Shown in pieces: positions 1 through 8,963 of a DNA stretch of 64,000 nucleotides. Made by a program: the position numbers and the translations under genes. The notes beneath the pieces are model-generated. The model searched no databases and was not told where the DNA came from. It worked only from the letters and a program-made list of their open reading frames with translations. Origin of the DNA: Lentisphaerota bacterium (lineage in GTDB: Bacteria > Verrucomicrobiota > Kiritimatiellia > UBA8416 > JAIOPI01); NCBI GenBank assembly GCA_021413965.1, contig JAIOPI010000031.1, forward strand, positions 62,001 through 126,000, written 5' to 3'. How positions within the stretch are numbered: position 1 is the first letter of the stretch; the number at the start of each line of letters is the position of its first letter.

Positions 1-452
1 TGGATGACGCGGACATCGCCAATGGCACCGCTTTTGAGGAGATCGACAAGCTTGGCCGTTTGGGGATGACAGCGGTACATGAAGGCTTCGAGGAGGAAGA
101 CGCCGTGGTGGCGGGCGGCCTCGACGACGGCCATGGCTTCGCCGATGTTCAGGGCGAAGGGTTTTTCCAGCAGGATGGCCTTGCCGGCGCGCGCGCAGGC
201 GATGGCCCACTCGGCGTGCAGGTGGTTGGGGAGGGAGATGTAGACGGCCTGGACGTCGGGATTGGCCAGCACGCCGTCGTAGCCGCCGTAGCGGTGGGGG
301 ATCTGGAACTCGTTACCGAACGCATCGGCGGCGGCCTGGGTGCGCGAGCCGACGGCCACCAGGCAACTGCTCTGCGATTGCGTGATGGCCTTGGCCAGGG
401 TGTGCGCGATGCCGCCGGTTCCGAGAATTCCCCAACCGAGTTTGCCTGGCAT
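1..452 (-). CDS. Gfo/Idh/MocA-family oxidoreductase, C-terminus outside window
   Basis: N-terminal ~150 residues of an NAD(P)-dependent sugar or polyol dehydrogenase. The Rossmann start is clear (MPGKLGWGILGTGGIAH), followed by a NPDVQAVYISLPNHLHAEW segment and the EKPF motif whose Lys is catalytic in this family. The ATG at 452 has an AAGGAG ribosome binding site. The gene runs off the left edge of the window, so the substrate-binding half is unseen. A second family member is encoded at 7791-8846, consistent with a sugar-oxidation region. Substrate unknown. Confidence 0.9.
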   Translation of the reverse strand, partial: MPGKLGWGILGTGGIAHTLAKAITQSQSSCLVAVGSRTQAAADAFGNEFQIPHRYGGYDGVLANPDVQAVYISLPNHLHAEWAIACARAGKAILLEKPFALNIGEAMAVVEAARHHGVFLLEAFMYRCHPQTAKLVDLLKSGAIGDVRVI

Positions 453-589
453 GTTGATCATCTCCTTGCGAGGAGGGCATCCATCGCGCCCCGCACGCGG
501 CGAAGCCCGCACGATGGGGCAACCGGCGCCAAAATGCAATCGGGATGCGAGGTGGCTCGCGCAACCGGGGGCAACTCGATGTGGGGCGT

Positions 590-1771
590 TCAGCCGCCGA
601 GTTCGACGCAGCGTTTGCGGTAGTGCATGTAGTTGGCGAAGCTGACTTCCGTCGGCACGCCATGGTCGCAGGTGGGGACGTAGCCACCGCGCTCGCGCAT
701 GGCAGGCAGAATGCGTTCGAGCATGAGGTCGATGGCAGCCGGGGATTCGGCCAGCACGCGCTTGTCGATGCCGCCAACCATGATGAGCTCGGGATACTGG
801 TTGCGGATTTCGACGACGTCGGAGCCGCTGGCGACTTCGAAGGGGCTCATGACGTCCATGCCAATGCTGGCCTGATAGACCGGGATCACGTCATTGGCGA
901 AGCCATCCGTATCGATCTGGACGAACAGGTGGCGGGCGCGATCGAGTTGGCGGGCGCGCAGGTTGGAGATGAGCTGCTGATAGTACGGCAGCAGGAACCG
1001 GCGCATCATGTCGGGGGAGATGAGCGCGCCGTGGTTATAGCAGATGTCCTCGGCCATGAAGATTTCGTCAATGGTGACATGCTGCTGGTGGCGGGCGATG
1101 ACGGCGTCGGCGAGCCTGAGCCAGGTTTGCATGCAGTCATGGACGACGTCGGGCATATCGACGAAGGCATAGAGCAAGCCTTCCGGCCCGATGAGGCTGC
1201 GCAGGTACATGTACCCGCCGATCAGGTTCTGGACGATGATGCGCCCCTGGGCGGCCGCCGCGCGGGCGGCGATCATGCGCGTGTCGAGATCGGTGAAGCG
1301 CTCCGGGCTGGCGGGGTCCATGCGCCATTTGACGTTGTCCACCCAGGTGCGCATGTTCTTCACGGGGTGGTCGACATATTCGGGCATGAAACCGTGGCGG
1401 CGGTTCTTGAAGTAGAGGACATGCCGGCCGGCGAAGTCCTGCACGAGTTCATGATCGCCACGGTCTTCGAGCTGGCGGGTCTCGAAGACGGGGAGGAACT
1501 TGGCTTCGCACCAGCCGAGCTGGCCGAGGGAGAAATTCCCGGGCGGGTCATAGGCGAAGTATTCATCTTCCAGGGCATCCTTGGGCATTCCCTCGGACTG
1601 CCAGCGCTCGATCGCTTCGGGCCAGATGTAGAATTCGCGGCGGAAGAGCGGGGCGCCCGGGCGTCGCGCGTAGGTGTCGCGCAGTTTGCGGGCGCCGAGG
1701 CTCATCCTGTCCCGGGGCACCATGGCGTGAATTCCGTCGGCAACGGCAGGTGTGACGTCTGCAGAAGACAT
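590..1771 (-). CDS. URO-D-fold protein (putative methyltransferase-like), paralogue 1
   Basis: 393 residues, start MSSADVTPAVADG. URO-D / MtaA-type TIM barrel, shown by the late motifs MVGGIDKRVLA and a C-terminal TCDHGVPTEVSFANY. Where MtaA-type methyltransferases carry a zinc-binding His-x-Cys, this protein has VQIDTDG, acidic with no Cys. True UroD (haem synthesis) is unlikely because its N-terminal signature is absent and several divergent copies lie nearby. It stands alone, opposite the aldo/keto reductase at 2009. The frame stays open upstream to 2284, but that extension overlaps the reductase gene and has no family resemblance. Reaction unknown. Confidence 0.85.
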   Translation of the reverse strand: MSSADVTPAVADGIHAMVPRDRMSLGARKLRDTYARRPGAPLFRREFYIWPEAIERWQSEGMPKDALEDEYFAYDPPGNFSLGQLGWCEAKFLPVFETRQLEDRGDHELVQDFAGRHVLYFKNRRHGFMPEYVDHPVKNMRTWVDNVKWRMDPASPERFTDLDTRMIAARAAAAQGRIIVQNLIGGYMYLRSLIGPEGLLYAFVDMPDVVHDCMQTWLRLADAVIARHQQHVTIDEIFMAEDICYNHGALISPDMMRRFLLPYYQQLISNLRARQLDRARHLFVQIDTDGFANDVIPVYQASIGMDVMSPFEVASGSDVVEIRNQYPELIMVGGIDKRVLAESPAAIDLMLERILPAMRERGGYVPTCDHGVPTEVSFANYMHYRKRCVELGG

Positions 1772-2008
1772 GCGAGACTCCAGCGTGTTATCCCGAACTC
1801 CTGATTCGAAACGTGAAAGACTACCGAGTAAGCGCGCGACTGTCCAGCTGGCCGGATTCGGCAGGCAGGTCGGCGCTCGGTTGCCTTTGCAAGTGGGGGC
1901 CAAGGGGATAGAGTATCCCGATTCGGAATCATGGCTGAGGGACCGCGCGGTGGCTTGGTCACCGCTTCGGGTCCGGGACCGCGGTTCACGGCGGAGGAAA
2001 GGCAACAG

Positions 2009-2989
2009 ATGAAGCATCGCAAACTGGGGAAGACGGGCCTGTCCGTCAGCGAGCTGTCGCTGGGCGGGCTCTTTGTGTCGGCCATCGGGGGCGAGTTGGA
2101 GCAGTCGCGCGCCGCGGTTCAGCGGGCGGTGGACTTGGGGGTCAACTACATTGATACCGCCCCGGGCTATGCCAACAGCGAGGCGGTGCTGGGGCAGATT
2201 CTTCAGGGGATCAAGGCGCCTCTGCTGCTTTCGACGAAACTGGGTGGACGTCCACGTCCGTTCGAGCCGCAGAATCCGCAGCACCTATACCAGAGCGTGG
2301 ACGAGAGCCTGCGGCTGCTGGGGCGCGACGTGATCGACATCCTGATGATTCACGAGCCGGACCGTCCGGGACAATACGATTGGTGGAGCGGCTGGCCCGA
2401 GATCACGGGGCCGGTGCTTGACGTGCTGGCCGACCTGAAGGCGCGGGGGAAGGTGCGCTATGCGGGATTGGGCGGCACCACCGCCTACGAGATCTGCCGG
2501 GTGATGCGCACCGGCCTGTTCGATGTCGTGCTGACGGCCTTCAATTACAGTCTGCTGTGGCGCGAGGCGGAGATTGAAGTGTTGCCGCTTGCGAAGCAGC
2601 TGGGCATGGGGGTGATCATCGGGTCGCCCCTGCAGCAGGGCGCGTTGTCGCGGCGGCATGACTTGAGCGTGCCGTGGTTGAGCAAGCCGCGCCGCGAGCA
2701 GTTCGAGGAGCTTTACCGCGTGTCGGATGAGAGCGGCCTTGCGCTTCCGGAGCTGGGCCTGCGATTCGTGCTGTCGAATCCCGATGTCTCCTGCGTGCTG
2801 ATGGGCGCGCGTTCGGCGGGCGAGGTGGAGCAGAATGTGGAGGCGGCGGGCAAGGGGGCGCTGCCGCCTGCGCTGCTCGCGCAGTTGAACGCCATCGCGC
2901 GCCTGGTCCCGTTCCGTCCGTTTGAGGAGCCGGCGGGCATGGGATGGCTGTTTGGCAATGCGTCCGCCAAGATACCGGGTGTGATGTGA
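2009..2989 (+). CDS. aldo/keto reductase
   Basis: 326 residues. NAD(P)H-dependent carbonyl/alcohol reductase of the AKR barrel family: starts MKHRKLGKTGLSVSELSLGG, has the catalytic Asp and Tyr in YIDTAPGYANSE, the Lys in LLSTKLG and the His in LMIHEPD. The ATG at 2009 follows GGAGGAAAGG. Its stop shares one base with the start of the zinc-type dehydrogenase at 2989, so the two are co-translated. Resembles fucose-dehydrogenase-type AKRs from sugar-degradation clusters; the actual substrate is not readable from sequence. Confidence 0.92.
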   Translation: MKHRKLGKTGLSVSELSLGGLFVSAIGGELEQSRAAVQRAVDLGVNYIDTAPGYANSEAVLGQILQGIKAPLLLSTKLGGRPRPFEPQNPQHLYQSVDESLRLLGRDVIDILMIHEPDRPGQYDWWSGWPEITGPVLDVLADLKARGKVRYAGLGGTTAYEICRVMRTGLFDVVLTAFNYSLLWREAEIEVLPLAKQLGMGVIIGSPLQQGALSRRHDLSVPWLSKPRREQFEELYRVSDESGLALPELGLRFVLSNPDVSCVLMGARSAGEVEQNVEAAGKGALPPALLAQLNAIARLVPFRPFEEPAGMGWLFGNASAKIPGVM

Positions 2990-3993
2990 TGAAGGTGGCG
3001 ATGCTGGAGGGCCCGAATCGGCTGCACCTACGTGAGGTTCCGCGGCCTGTCGCCGGGGAGTACGAGGCGCTGTGCGAGTTGCCGTTCGGTACCATCTGCG
3101 CAGGCACGGACTCACACATCGTGCAGGGCCAGTTTCCCTGGATCAATCCGTACCCGACCGTGCTGGGGCATGAGAGCGTCGGGCGGGTGCTCGAGGTGGG
3201 GGCCAGGGTTCGCACGTACAAGGCGGGGGACCTGATTACGCGGGTTGGCACACCGGCGGCGCCGGATGGCTCGTACAGCGTGACGTGGGGCGGCTTTGCA
3301 GAGTACGGCATCGCACGGGATCATGAGGCCATGCGCGCGGATGGGGTGCCGGACAAGCAGTGGAGCGGGTACCGCGTGAACCAGGTGTTGCCAGCCGGGT
3401 TTGATCCGGCCGCGGCGCCGATGATGGTCACCTGGCGCGAGACGTTGAGCTACGCCACGCGCCTCGGGCTGTCGAGCGCGAAGCGCGTGCTGGTGATCGG
3501 ATCGGGCGGCAACGGGCTGGCGTTTGTGGCGCATGCCAGACACATGGGCGCTTCCACCGTTGCGTGCGTGGGAGCGGCTGATCGGGAGGCGGCCACGCGC
3601 CAGGCTGGCGCGAACGCGTATTTCGACTACCGGGCGGGTGGGGTCACGGGGGACTATGACGTCATCATTGACGCCGTTGGGAAGACGGGTGGCCTGGATC
3701 AGGTGCTGGGGTTGCTCGCTCCGGGCGGGACGCTGGGGCTGTACGGGCTGGACGACATCGGCAAGTGCCCGGTGAATGTCAGCCGCGCGCGCGGATCCTT
3801 CACGTTCTATAACGGCGGCTATGACGAGGCGGAGACGCATCGCCGCGTCGTCGAACTGGTGCAGGGCGGCCAGTTGGACGCCAGGCTTTGGCTGGACATG
3901 GCGCATCCCTGGCCGCTGTCCGCGATCGGCGAGGCGCTGGAGGCCGTCCGCCTGCGCCGGCAGATCAAGCCCCTGATCCGGCTGCGGGAGTAG
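2989..3993 (+). CDS. zinc-type alcohol/polyol dehydrogenase (MDR family)
   Basis: 334 residues. Medium-chain dehydrogenase: catalytic-zinc Cys in CAGTDSH near residue 38, GHESVGRV near residue 60, and Rossmann motif VLVIGSGGNGLA near residue 165. The four-Cys structural-zinc lobe is absent, as in some sorbitol/threonine-dehydrogenase relatives. It overlaps the aldo/keto reductase by one base (TGATG), so they probably act on successive steps or on the same pool. Probable NAD-dependent oxidation of a sugar alcohol; substrate unassigned. Confidence 0.9.
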   Translation: MKVAMLEGPNRLHLREVPRPVAGEYEALCELPFGTICAGTDSHIVQGQFPWINPYPTVLGHESVGRVLEVGARVRTYKAGDLITRVGTPAAPDGSYSVTWGGFAEYGIARDHEAMRADGVPDKQWSGYRVNQVLPAGFDPAAAPMMVTWRETLSYATRLGLSSAKRVLVIGSGGNGLAFVAHARHMGASTVACVGAADREAATRQAGANAYFDYRAGGVTGDYDVIIDAVGKTGGLDQVLGLLAPGGTLGLYGLDDIGKCPVNVSRARGSFTFYNGGYDEAETHRRVVELVQGGQLDARLWLDMAHPWPLSAIGEALEAVRLRRQIKPLIRLRE

Positions 3994-4170
3994 GCGCGTG
4001 AGCGGCGTGCGCGCGGGTCGCGGGGCGCGTGCGGGTCGCGGGGCCAGCCATCCAGCCGGCGCGGCCGGCGTCGACGTGGCGCCGTGGCGAGAGGTCGCGA
4101 CAACTCCCTGCTTGGCATCGGGGCGGGGCGTCTGCCAACATGTCATGAGTGGAATCAGGAGATCGTAATC

Positions 4171-5448
4171 ATGACGTATGAATTTCCGTGTCCCCCGGCC
4201 GATCGTGAACGGTTGCGCCAGCTGGCCCGCCGCGTGGCGGATATCGCCGCGAGCCCCGGCATGGCGCAGCGGCGGGCGGACTGGGCGCGGGTGAATGGCC
4301 TGCGCGGCGGGCGCCCGATGATCGTGGTCGAGACGTTTGGGGCGAACACGGAGTTGAAAGCGGAGCTGGCGCTGCAGTGCGAGTCTCCCTGGGCGCGCAC
4401 CATCGAAGGGGTGATGCGGGAGAAGCTGTTCCACTACGACTTCGTCAAGGACGACGTGATCCTTGAGCCCACGCTGAACGTCGGAACCCGGATTACCAAC
4501 ACGGGCCTCGGCGTGGAATCCGTCAAGCACCGCGGCGACACGGGTGACAAGATGGGGAGCATCTGCTGGGAGGCGCCGCTCAAGGTGCTGCCCGACGATC
4601 TCGCCAAGCTGCGCTTCCGCGAGTTTTCCTATGATCCTGCCGCGATTGCGGCCGAACTGGCGCGGGTGGGCGAGCTGGTCGGGGATTTGCTCCAGCCCCG
4701 GTGGCGCCCGTTCCTCTGGTGGACACAGGGCCTGACCATTACCGCGATCGACCTGATCGGGCTGGAGACGTTCATGCTCACCATGTACGACAATCCCGAG
4801 GGCCTGCATGCCCTGATGCGGTTCCTGCGCGATGAGACGATGCACATGCTCGACTGGCATGAGCAGGCGGGCGTGCTGTTCTCGAACAACCGGGATGAGT
4901 ATGTCGGTTCAGGCGGTTGCGGGTGGACGGACGACCTGCCGGCGAAGGACCATGTGCCGGGCGCGCCGTACCGGGTGAAGGACATGTGGGGGCTGTCGGA
5001 ATCACAGGAGACGGTCAGCGTGTCGACGCCGATGTTCGCGGAATTCGTGTTCCCGTATCAGAAGCCGATCATCGAGCGGTTTGGCTTGGCGTACTACGGT
5101 TGCTGCGAGCCGGTGGACAAGCGGTGGGAGGTGATCAAGCAGATCGCCAACCTGCGGGCGGTATCGGTTTCGCCGTGGTCCAACGTCGAGAAGATGGCCG
5201 AGTTTCTGGGGCGTCAGTATGTGTTCTGCCGCAAGCCGAATCCGGCATACATCAGCGCCGGCTGGGACGAGGACGTCATCCGCAAGGATTTGCGCCGGAC
5301 GATCGAGGCGACCAAGGGCTTGAGCGTGCAGCTGATCCTGAAGGATGTGCACACCGTATCGAACGAACCGTGGCGCTTTGCGCGCTGGGTGGAGATCGCG
5401 CGTGAGGAGATTGCGCGGGTGTATGGCGTCGTGGGGGCATTGACATGA
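4171..5448 (+). CDS. URO-D-fold protein, paralogue 2 (GCCEP type)
   Basis: 425 residues, ATG after an AGGAG. A longer URO-D-like protein with YYGCCEPVDKRWEVI near residue 310 and YVFCRKPNPAYIS near residue 350. These are the marks of a bacterial subfamily with two adjacent Cys where MtaA has its zinc His-x-Cys. The C-terminus lacks the DH..P segment of paralogues 1 and 4. It overlaps the next URO-D gene by four bases (ATGA), so the two different subfamilies are made together and may form a complex. No corrinoid protein is encoded nearby, so a methyltransfer role is only inference. Confidence 0.85.
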   Translation: MTYEFPCPPADRERLRQLARRVADIAASPGMAQRRADWARVNGLRGGRPMIVVETFGANTELKAELALQCESPWARTIEGVMREKLFHYDFVKDDVILEPTLNVGTRITNTGLGVESVKHRGDTGDKMGSICWEAPLKVLPDDLAKLRFREFSYDPAAIAAELARVGELVGDLLQPRWRPFLWWTQGLTITAIDLIGLETFMLTMYDNPEGLHALMRFLRDETMHMLDWHEQAGVLFSNNRDEYVGSGGCGWTDDLPAKDHVPGAPYRVKDMWGLSESQETVSVSTPMFAEFVFPYQKPIIERFGLAYYGCCEPVDKRWEVIKQIANLRAVSVSPWSNVEKMAEFLGRQYVFCRKPNPAYISAGWDEDVIRKDLRRTIEATKGLSVQLILKDVHTVSNEPWRFARWVEIAREEIARVYGVVGALT

Positions 5449-6533
5449 GCAGAGCGATCGGGATGGATATCATCAACCTGAAGCCGACGTCGCGTCCGGG
5501 ACACACGGAATACTCGATGGAGTATCACGTGGCGCTGGTCCGCCAGCTGGCGGGGGCGGCGGGCGTGGCGCGCGGCGAGTCGAAGGAAGCGTCGGACTAT
5601 GCGATCTGGGATGCGAAGATCCGCCGCGCCCTGTATGACGCGTGGGATTTCGATTTTCTGTGGAACACGAACGACGGCATGATTGACTGGGGGAAGGTGG
5701 GGCGGGTCACGGACATGGGCCACGCCGTCTATGCCACCGATGGGGCCGATCAGCGCGCGCCGCAGGTGTCGCCGTTCGAATCGCCGGAGGAGGTGTGGGC
5801 GTTTGACCCGGCGAAGGAATACGGATTCCCCGAGTTTGGCGAGCAGGTGCGAGCCTACCAGGCGCAGTACGACAAGCTGCAGGGCCAGTTTCCGAACCAG
5901 GTGTCGGGTGGCGGCTACTACAAGACGGTGGTCTCGGGCGCCATTGCCACGTTTGGCTGGGACATGCTGCTGGTGGCGGCCGCGGACGCGGCGCAGTTTT
6001 CGAGGGTGCTGGAACGGTTTGGCGCCTACACGGAGTTCTATGTCAGGGCGTGGGCGGAGACCGATATCGAGGTGTTCATCCAGCACGACGACATGGTGTG
6101 GACAGCCGGCCCGTTCATGAATCCCACGATCTACCGGCAGGTTATTTTTCCCATCTACCGGCGCTTGTGGACGCACCTCAAGCAGCGCGGCAAGAAAGTG
6201 ATCTACTGCTCGGACGGAACCTACGACATGTTCATGGACGACATTGTGGCCGCGGGTGCGGACGGCATGATTTTTGAACCCTGCAACGACTACGCGTCGG
6301 TCGTGAAGCGATTTGGGGGCAAGCGCTGCCTGATTGGCAGCGCGGTGGACTGCCGGACGATGGCCTTCGATCCGTGGGAGCAGGTTCAGAAGCAGGTCGA
6401 CACCACGCTGGCGCTCACCCGCGGCATGCCGGGAATCATGCTGGCCGTGGGTAACCACATTCCGGCCAACGTGACGGACGAGACCTGCAGCCGATACCTG
6501 GCGCACCTGCAAGCCAACTGGACCCGCGGCTGA
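5445..6533 (+). CDS. URO-D-fold protein, paralogue 3 (YCSDG type)
   Basis: 362 residues, start MSRAIGMDIINLKPTSRPGHTEYS, overlapping the preceding gene by four bases. URO-D fold with VIYCSDGTYDMFMDDIV near residue 248, RCLIGSAVDCRTM and a C-terminal AVGNHIPANVTDE. The putative metal-site strand has Cys-Ser-Asp instead of His-x-Cys. Translationally coupled to paralogue 2 and convergent with paralogue 4, with only 12 bases between. Cytoplasmic; no export signal. Reaction unknown. Confidence 0.85.
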   Translation: MSRAIGMDIINLKPTSRPGHTEYSMEYHVALVRQLAGAAGVARGESKEASDYAIWDAKIRRALYDAWDFDFLWNTNDGMIDWGKVGRVTDMGHAVYATDGADQRAPQVSPFESPEEVWAFDPAKEYGFPEFGEQVRAYQAQYDKLQGQFPNQVSGGGYYKTVVSGAIATFGWDMLLVAAADAAQFSRVLERFGAYTEFYVRAWAETDIEVFIQHDDMVWTAGPFMNPTIYRQVIFPIYRRLWTHLKQRGKKVIYCSDGTYDMFMDDIVAAGADGMIFEPCNDYASVVKRFGGKRCLIGSAVDCRTMAFDPWEQVQKQVDTTLALTRGMPGIMLAVGNHIPANVTDETCSRYLAHLQANWTRG

Positions 6534-6545
6534 GGACGCGGGGGC

Positions 6546-7670
6546 TCAGGAGGCGGCAGACAGGCAGAGCTTGCGCAAGGCGCGGGCGGCGTACTGCATG
6601 TTCTCCCAGGGCACGTCGGGCGGGATGAGATGGTCGAAGGCCGGGACGTAGCGGCCGCCGTTGGCGATGACCCAGGCCGCCTTGTCGACTTCGGCGTCGA
6701 TATCGGCATGCGTGCCGGCCAGGGCGCGCTTGTCCAGGCCGCCCATCATGCCCAGCGCCGGGTACTGCCGGCGGAATTCGCGAACGTCATTGCCGGCCTG
6801 CACTTCAAACGGGAACATCATGTTGATGCCGTGTTTCATCATGATGGGCACCAGCTGGCGGCAATCGCCGTCCGTGTCCACCGACACGATGCGGATGCCA
6901 TGGGCGCGGGCGAAGTCCACGATGCGGTCATAGCAGGGCATCATGAAGGACTCGACCATGGCGGGGGAAATCAGGGACCCCTGGCGTCCCGACATGTCCT
7001 CCCAGATGTGGATGTGGTCGATCTGCACATCGCGCGCCACCTGCTCCCAGAGATGCAGCCAGAGCGTCGTCAGGTGCTGCATCATGTCCTTGATCATGGC
7101 CGGTTCGGTGCAGAAGGCGATGAGGACTTCCTCGGCGCCCATGAAATCGCGGGGTGTGCCGAAGACACCATAGGGGAACCAGCCGACTTGAACGGCCTGG
7201 CCGGTGGCCTTGATCCGCGCGCGGAAGGCATCCCAGTCCATGGTGATGCGTCCGGGCGTGTGGGGATTGAGGCGCTCGGCCTTGAGCCGTTGCCAGTCGT
7301 CGGGCGTCTTGACGGGGTAGTCGAGGAACTCGGGCATGGACCCGCCGTCGCGGCGATCGCGCTTGGTGATGCCTCGCTCATCACGGACAGTGATCGTGTC
7401 CGCGTCTTCCCGGATGACGACGCGCTCGAAGTGGGGGAAGATCCCGGGTTGCAGGCACTCCTTGCCGTCGCTCCAGCGCGTCACGGCGAAGTCCGGCTCG
7501 TAGGCAAGTTCGCGGCCGTGGTCGAGGTTGGGGTTGCCGCTTTCACGGCGCCAGCGCTGCGCGGTTTCGCCCCACGGGTACCAGCCGAGGCCGACGCCGA
7601 AAGGGGGACGGTCGACCGGTTCCCCGATCAGACAGCGGACAAGCCGTTCACCGCACGACAGGGCAGTCAT
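6546..7670 (-). CDS. URO-D-fold protein, paralogue 4 (VDTDG type)
   Basis: 374 residues, start MTALSCGERLVRCLIGEPVDRPPFG, the usual opening of URO-D-like proteins. It matches paralogue 1 (590-1771) in the core: IVSVDTDGDCRQLV, FPFEVQAGNDVREFRRQYP, MMGGLDKRALAG and the ending FDHLIPPDVPWENM, so these two are the closest pair in the window. A further in-frame ATG at 7760 exists, but the upstream stretch is low-complexity and unlike the family. No strong ribosome binding site precedes 7670, so the start is moderately certain. Confidence 0.85.
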   Translation of the reverse strand: MTALSCGERLVRCLIGEPVDRPPFGVGLGWYPWGETAQRWRRESGNPNLDHGRELAYEPDFAVTRWSDGKECLQPGIFPHFERVVIREDADTITVRDERGITKRDRRDGGSMPEFLDYPVKTPDDWQRLKAERLNPHTPGRITMDWDAFRARIKATGQAVQVGWFPYGVFGTPRDFMGAEEVLIAFCTEPAMIKDMMQHLTTLWLHLWEQVARDVQIDHIHIWEDMSGRQGSLISPAMVESFMMPCYDRIVDFARAHGIRIVSVDTDGDCRQLVPIMMKHGINMMFPFEVQAGNDVREFRRQYPALGMMGGLDKRALAGTHADIDAEVDKAAWVIANGGRYVPAFDHLIPPDVPWENMQYAARALRKLCLSAAS

Positions 7671-7790
7671 AGGCGTGCTCGATTCATGTTTCGGCGGAAC
7701 GCCGAAACCCGGATGGCCCGATCGCGCCGGTGCGCTCGGCATCGGCGAGAGTCGTGCCATCCGTGGTTCGGCCGGCCTGAGAACGCGCCT

Positions 7791-8846
7791 TCAGGCTCCC
7801 CGGCGGAAACGCATGTAGTCGCGCGCCACCTTTAGATCTTCAATGGCTTCGTTGGCATCGCAGAGCGGCTTGATTTCGCCCTTGATGGCGCGGACGAAGT
7901 TGATGGCCTGCTGGCGCATGGCGTGCACCCAGGGCAGCGTGGGCTCGATGGTCTGGGGCGTCGCGCCCTTGCCGGGATCGCGCATGATGACGACCCGGCC
8001 CGGGCGGTTGCTGGCCAGCGGGGCGGGCAGTTCGAGGCGAATCCAGCCGTGCTCGAAGCAGACCAGCGCGGACTCCTGCCAGTCGATCGTGGTCGTGAAG
8101 GGCGACATTTCGATCAGCCCCGTGGCGCCCTCGGTGCTTTCCGCCACGAGGAGCACGCCGCCGGCGTCCGCGTGCGTCACCTTGTACGGCGCACCCAACA
8201 GATGGCGCAGGAGGTTGACCTGGTGGATGTAGTAGTTCACGAAGCCGACATAGGCGTCCCAGGTTGCCTTGTTCATGTCCTTGGCGGCAGGGTCATTGGC
8301 CATGGCGGCGATGGGATCGTCGGTGCGGATCAAGTCGATGAAACCGCTGGCCACCCAGTCGCCGGCGGGCATGGTGAGGCGGACGTACTTGAGCTTGCCG
8401 AGCTCGCCGGTCTTCTTGAGCCGGTCGATTTCAGCCTTGGCATACATCGTGGCGGGGTCGCTGCGCTTGTGGTAGCCCACCATGTGCCAGGTGCCGCTCT
8501 TCTTCAGTGCGGCCAGCATCTTCCTGGCGACATCGAGGGAGGCGGCCAGGGGTTTCTCGGTGAAGACCGGGATGCGGGATTTGTACAGCGGGATGATGAT
8601 CTGGCCGTGCTTGTTAAACGGCTGGGAGGCCACGATGCCATCCAGTTTTTCCGCCGCGAGCATGGCTTCGGCGGTGGGGTAGGTGCGGGGCACGTTATAC
8701 TTCTTCGCCACGGCGTCGCGCAGCGCGGGGCGCAGTTCTGCCAGGGCGACGACTTCGCACTCCGGCACGGTCACATAATTCTTCAGGTGCGCGCATTGTC
8801 CCATGCCGCCCACGCCAACAAACCCGATCTTGATCTTTGCACTCAT
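7791..8846 (-). CDS. Gfo/Idh/MocA-family oxidoreductase
   Basis: 351 residues. Rossmann start KIKIGFVGVGGMGQCAHLKNY, then FTEKPLAAS carrying the catalytic Lys-Pro, MVGYHKRSD, and NYYIHQVNLLRHLLG in the C-terminal substrate domain. The ATG at 8846 follows an AAGGAAG. It is the last of three same-strand genes (GH4 glycosidase, calcium-repeat protein, this dehydrogenase), an arrangement suggesting oxidation of a sugar released by the GH4 enzyme. Substrate not determinable. Confidence 0.92.
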   Translation of the reverse strand: MSAKIKIGFVGVGGMGQCAHLKNYVTVPECEVVALAELRPALRDAVAKKYNVPRTYPTAEAMLAAEKLDGIVASQPFNKHGQIIIPLYKSRIPVFTEKPLAASLDVARKMLAALKKSGTWHMVGYHKRSDPATMYAKAEIDRLKKTGELGKLKYVRLTMPAGDWVASGFIDLIRTDDPIAAMANDPAAKDMNKATWDAYVGFVNYYIHQVNLLRHLLGAPYKVTHADAGGVLLVAESTEGATGLIEMSPFTTTIDWQESALVCFEHGWIRLELPAPLASNRPGRVVIMRDPGKGATPQTIEPTLPWVHAMRQQAINFVRAIKGEIKPLCDANEAIEDLKVARDYMRFRRGA

Positions 8847-8963
8847 CGAACTTCCTTCTCCTGCTGATTCGTCTGGTCTCACACACGATCGACGGCTGGC
8901 CACGGATGACACGGACGGCAGGGCCGCGCCCGCCTGGTCCGTGGCATCGGTGGCATTTGGACT

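Noticed and set aside
590..1771. Haem-pathway uroporphyrinogen decarboxylase (hemE)
   Set aside because: Lacks the N-terminal hemE signature and belongs to a set of divergent paralogues in a sugar-catabolism context.
1772..2284. N-terminal extension of URO-D paralogue 1
   Set aside because: Overlaps the aldo/keto reductase start, lacks conserved residues, and the family begins near the ATG at 1771.
3112..4860. Long - strand open frame spanning the MDR dehydrogenase and a URO-D gene
   Set aside because: Crosses two real genes on the other strand; no family resemblance.
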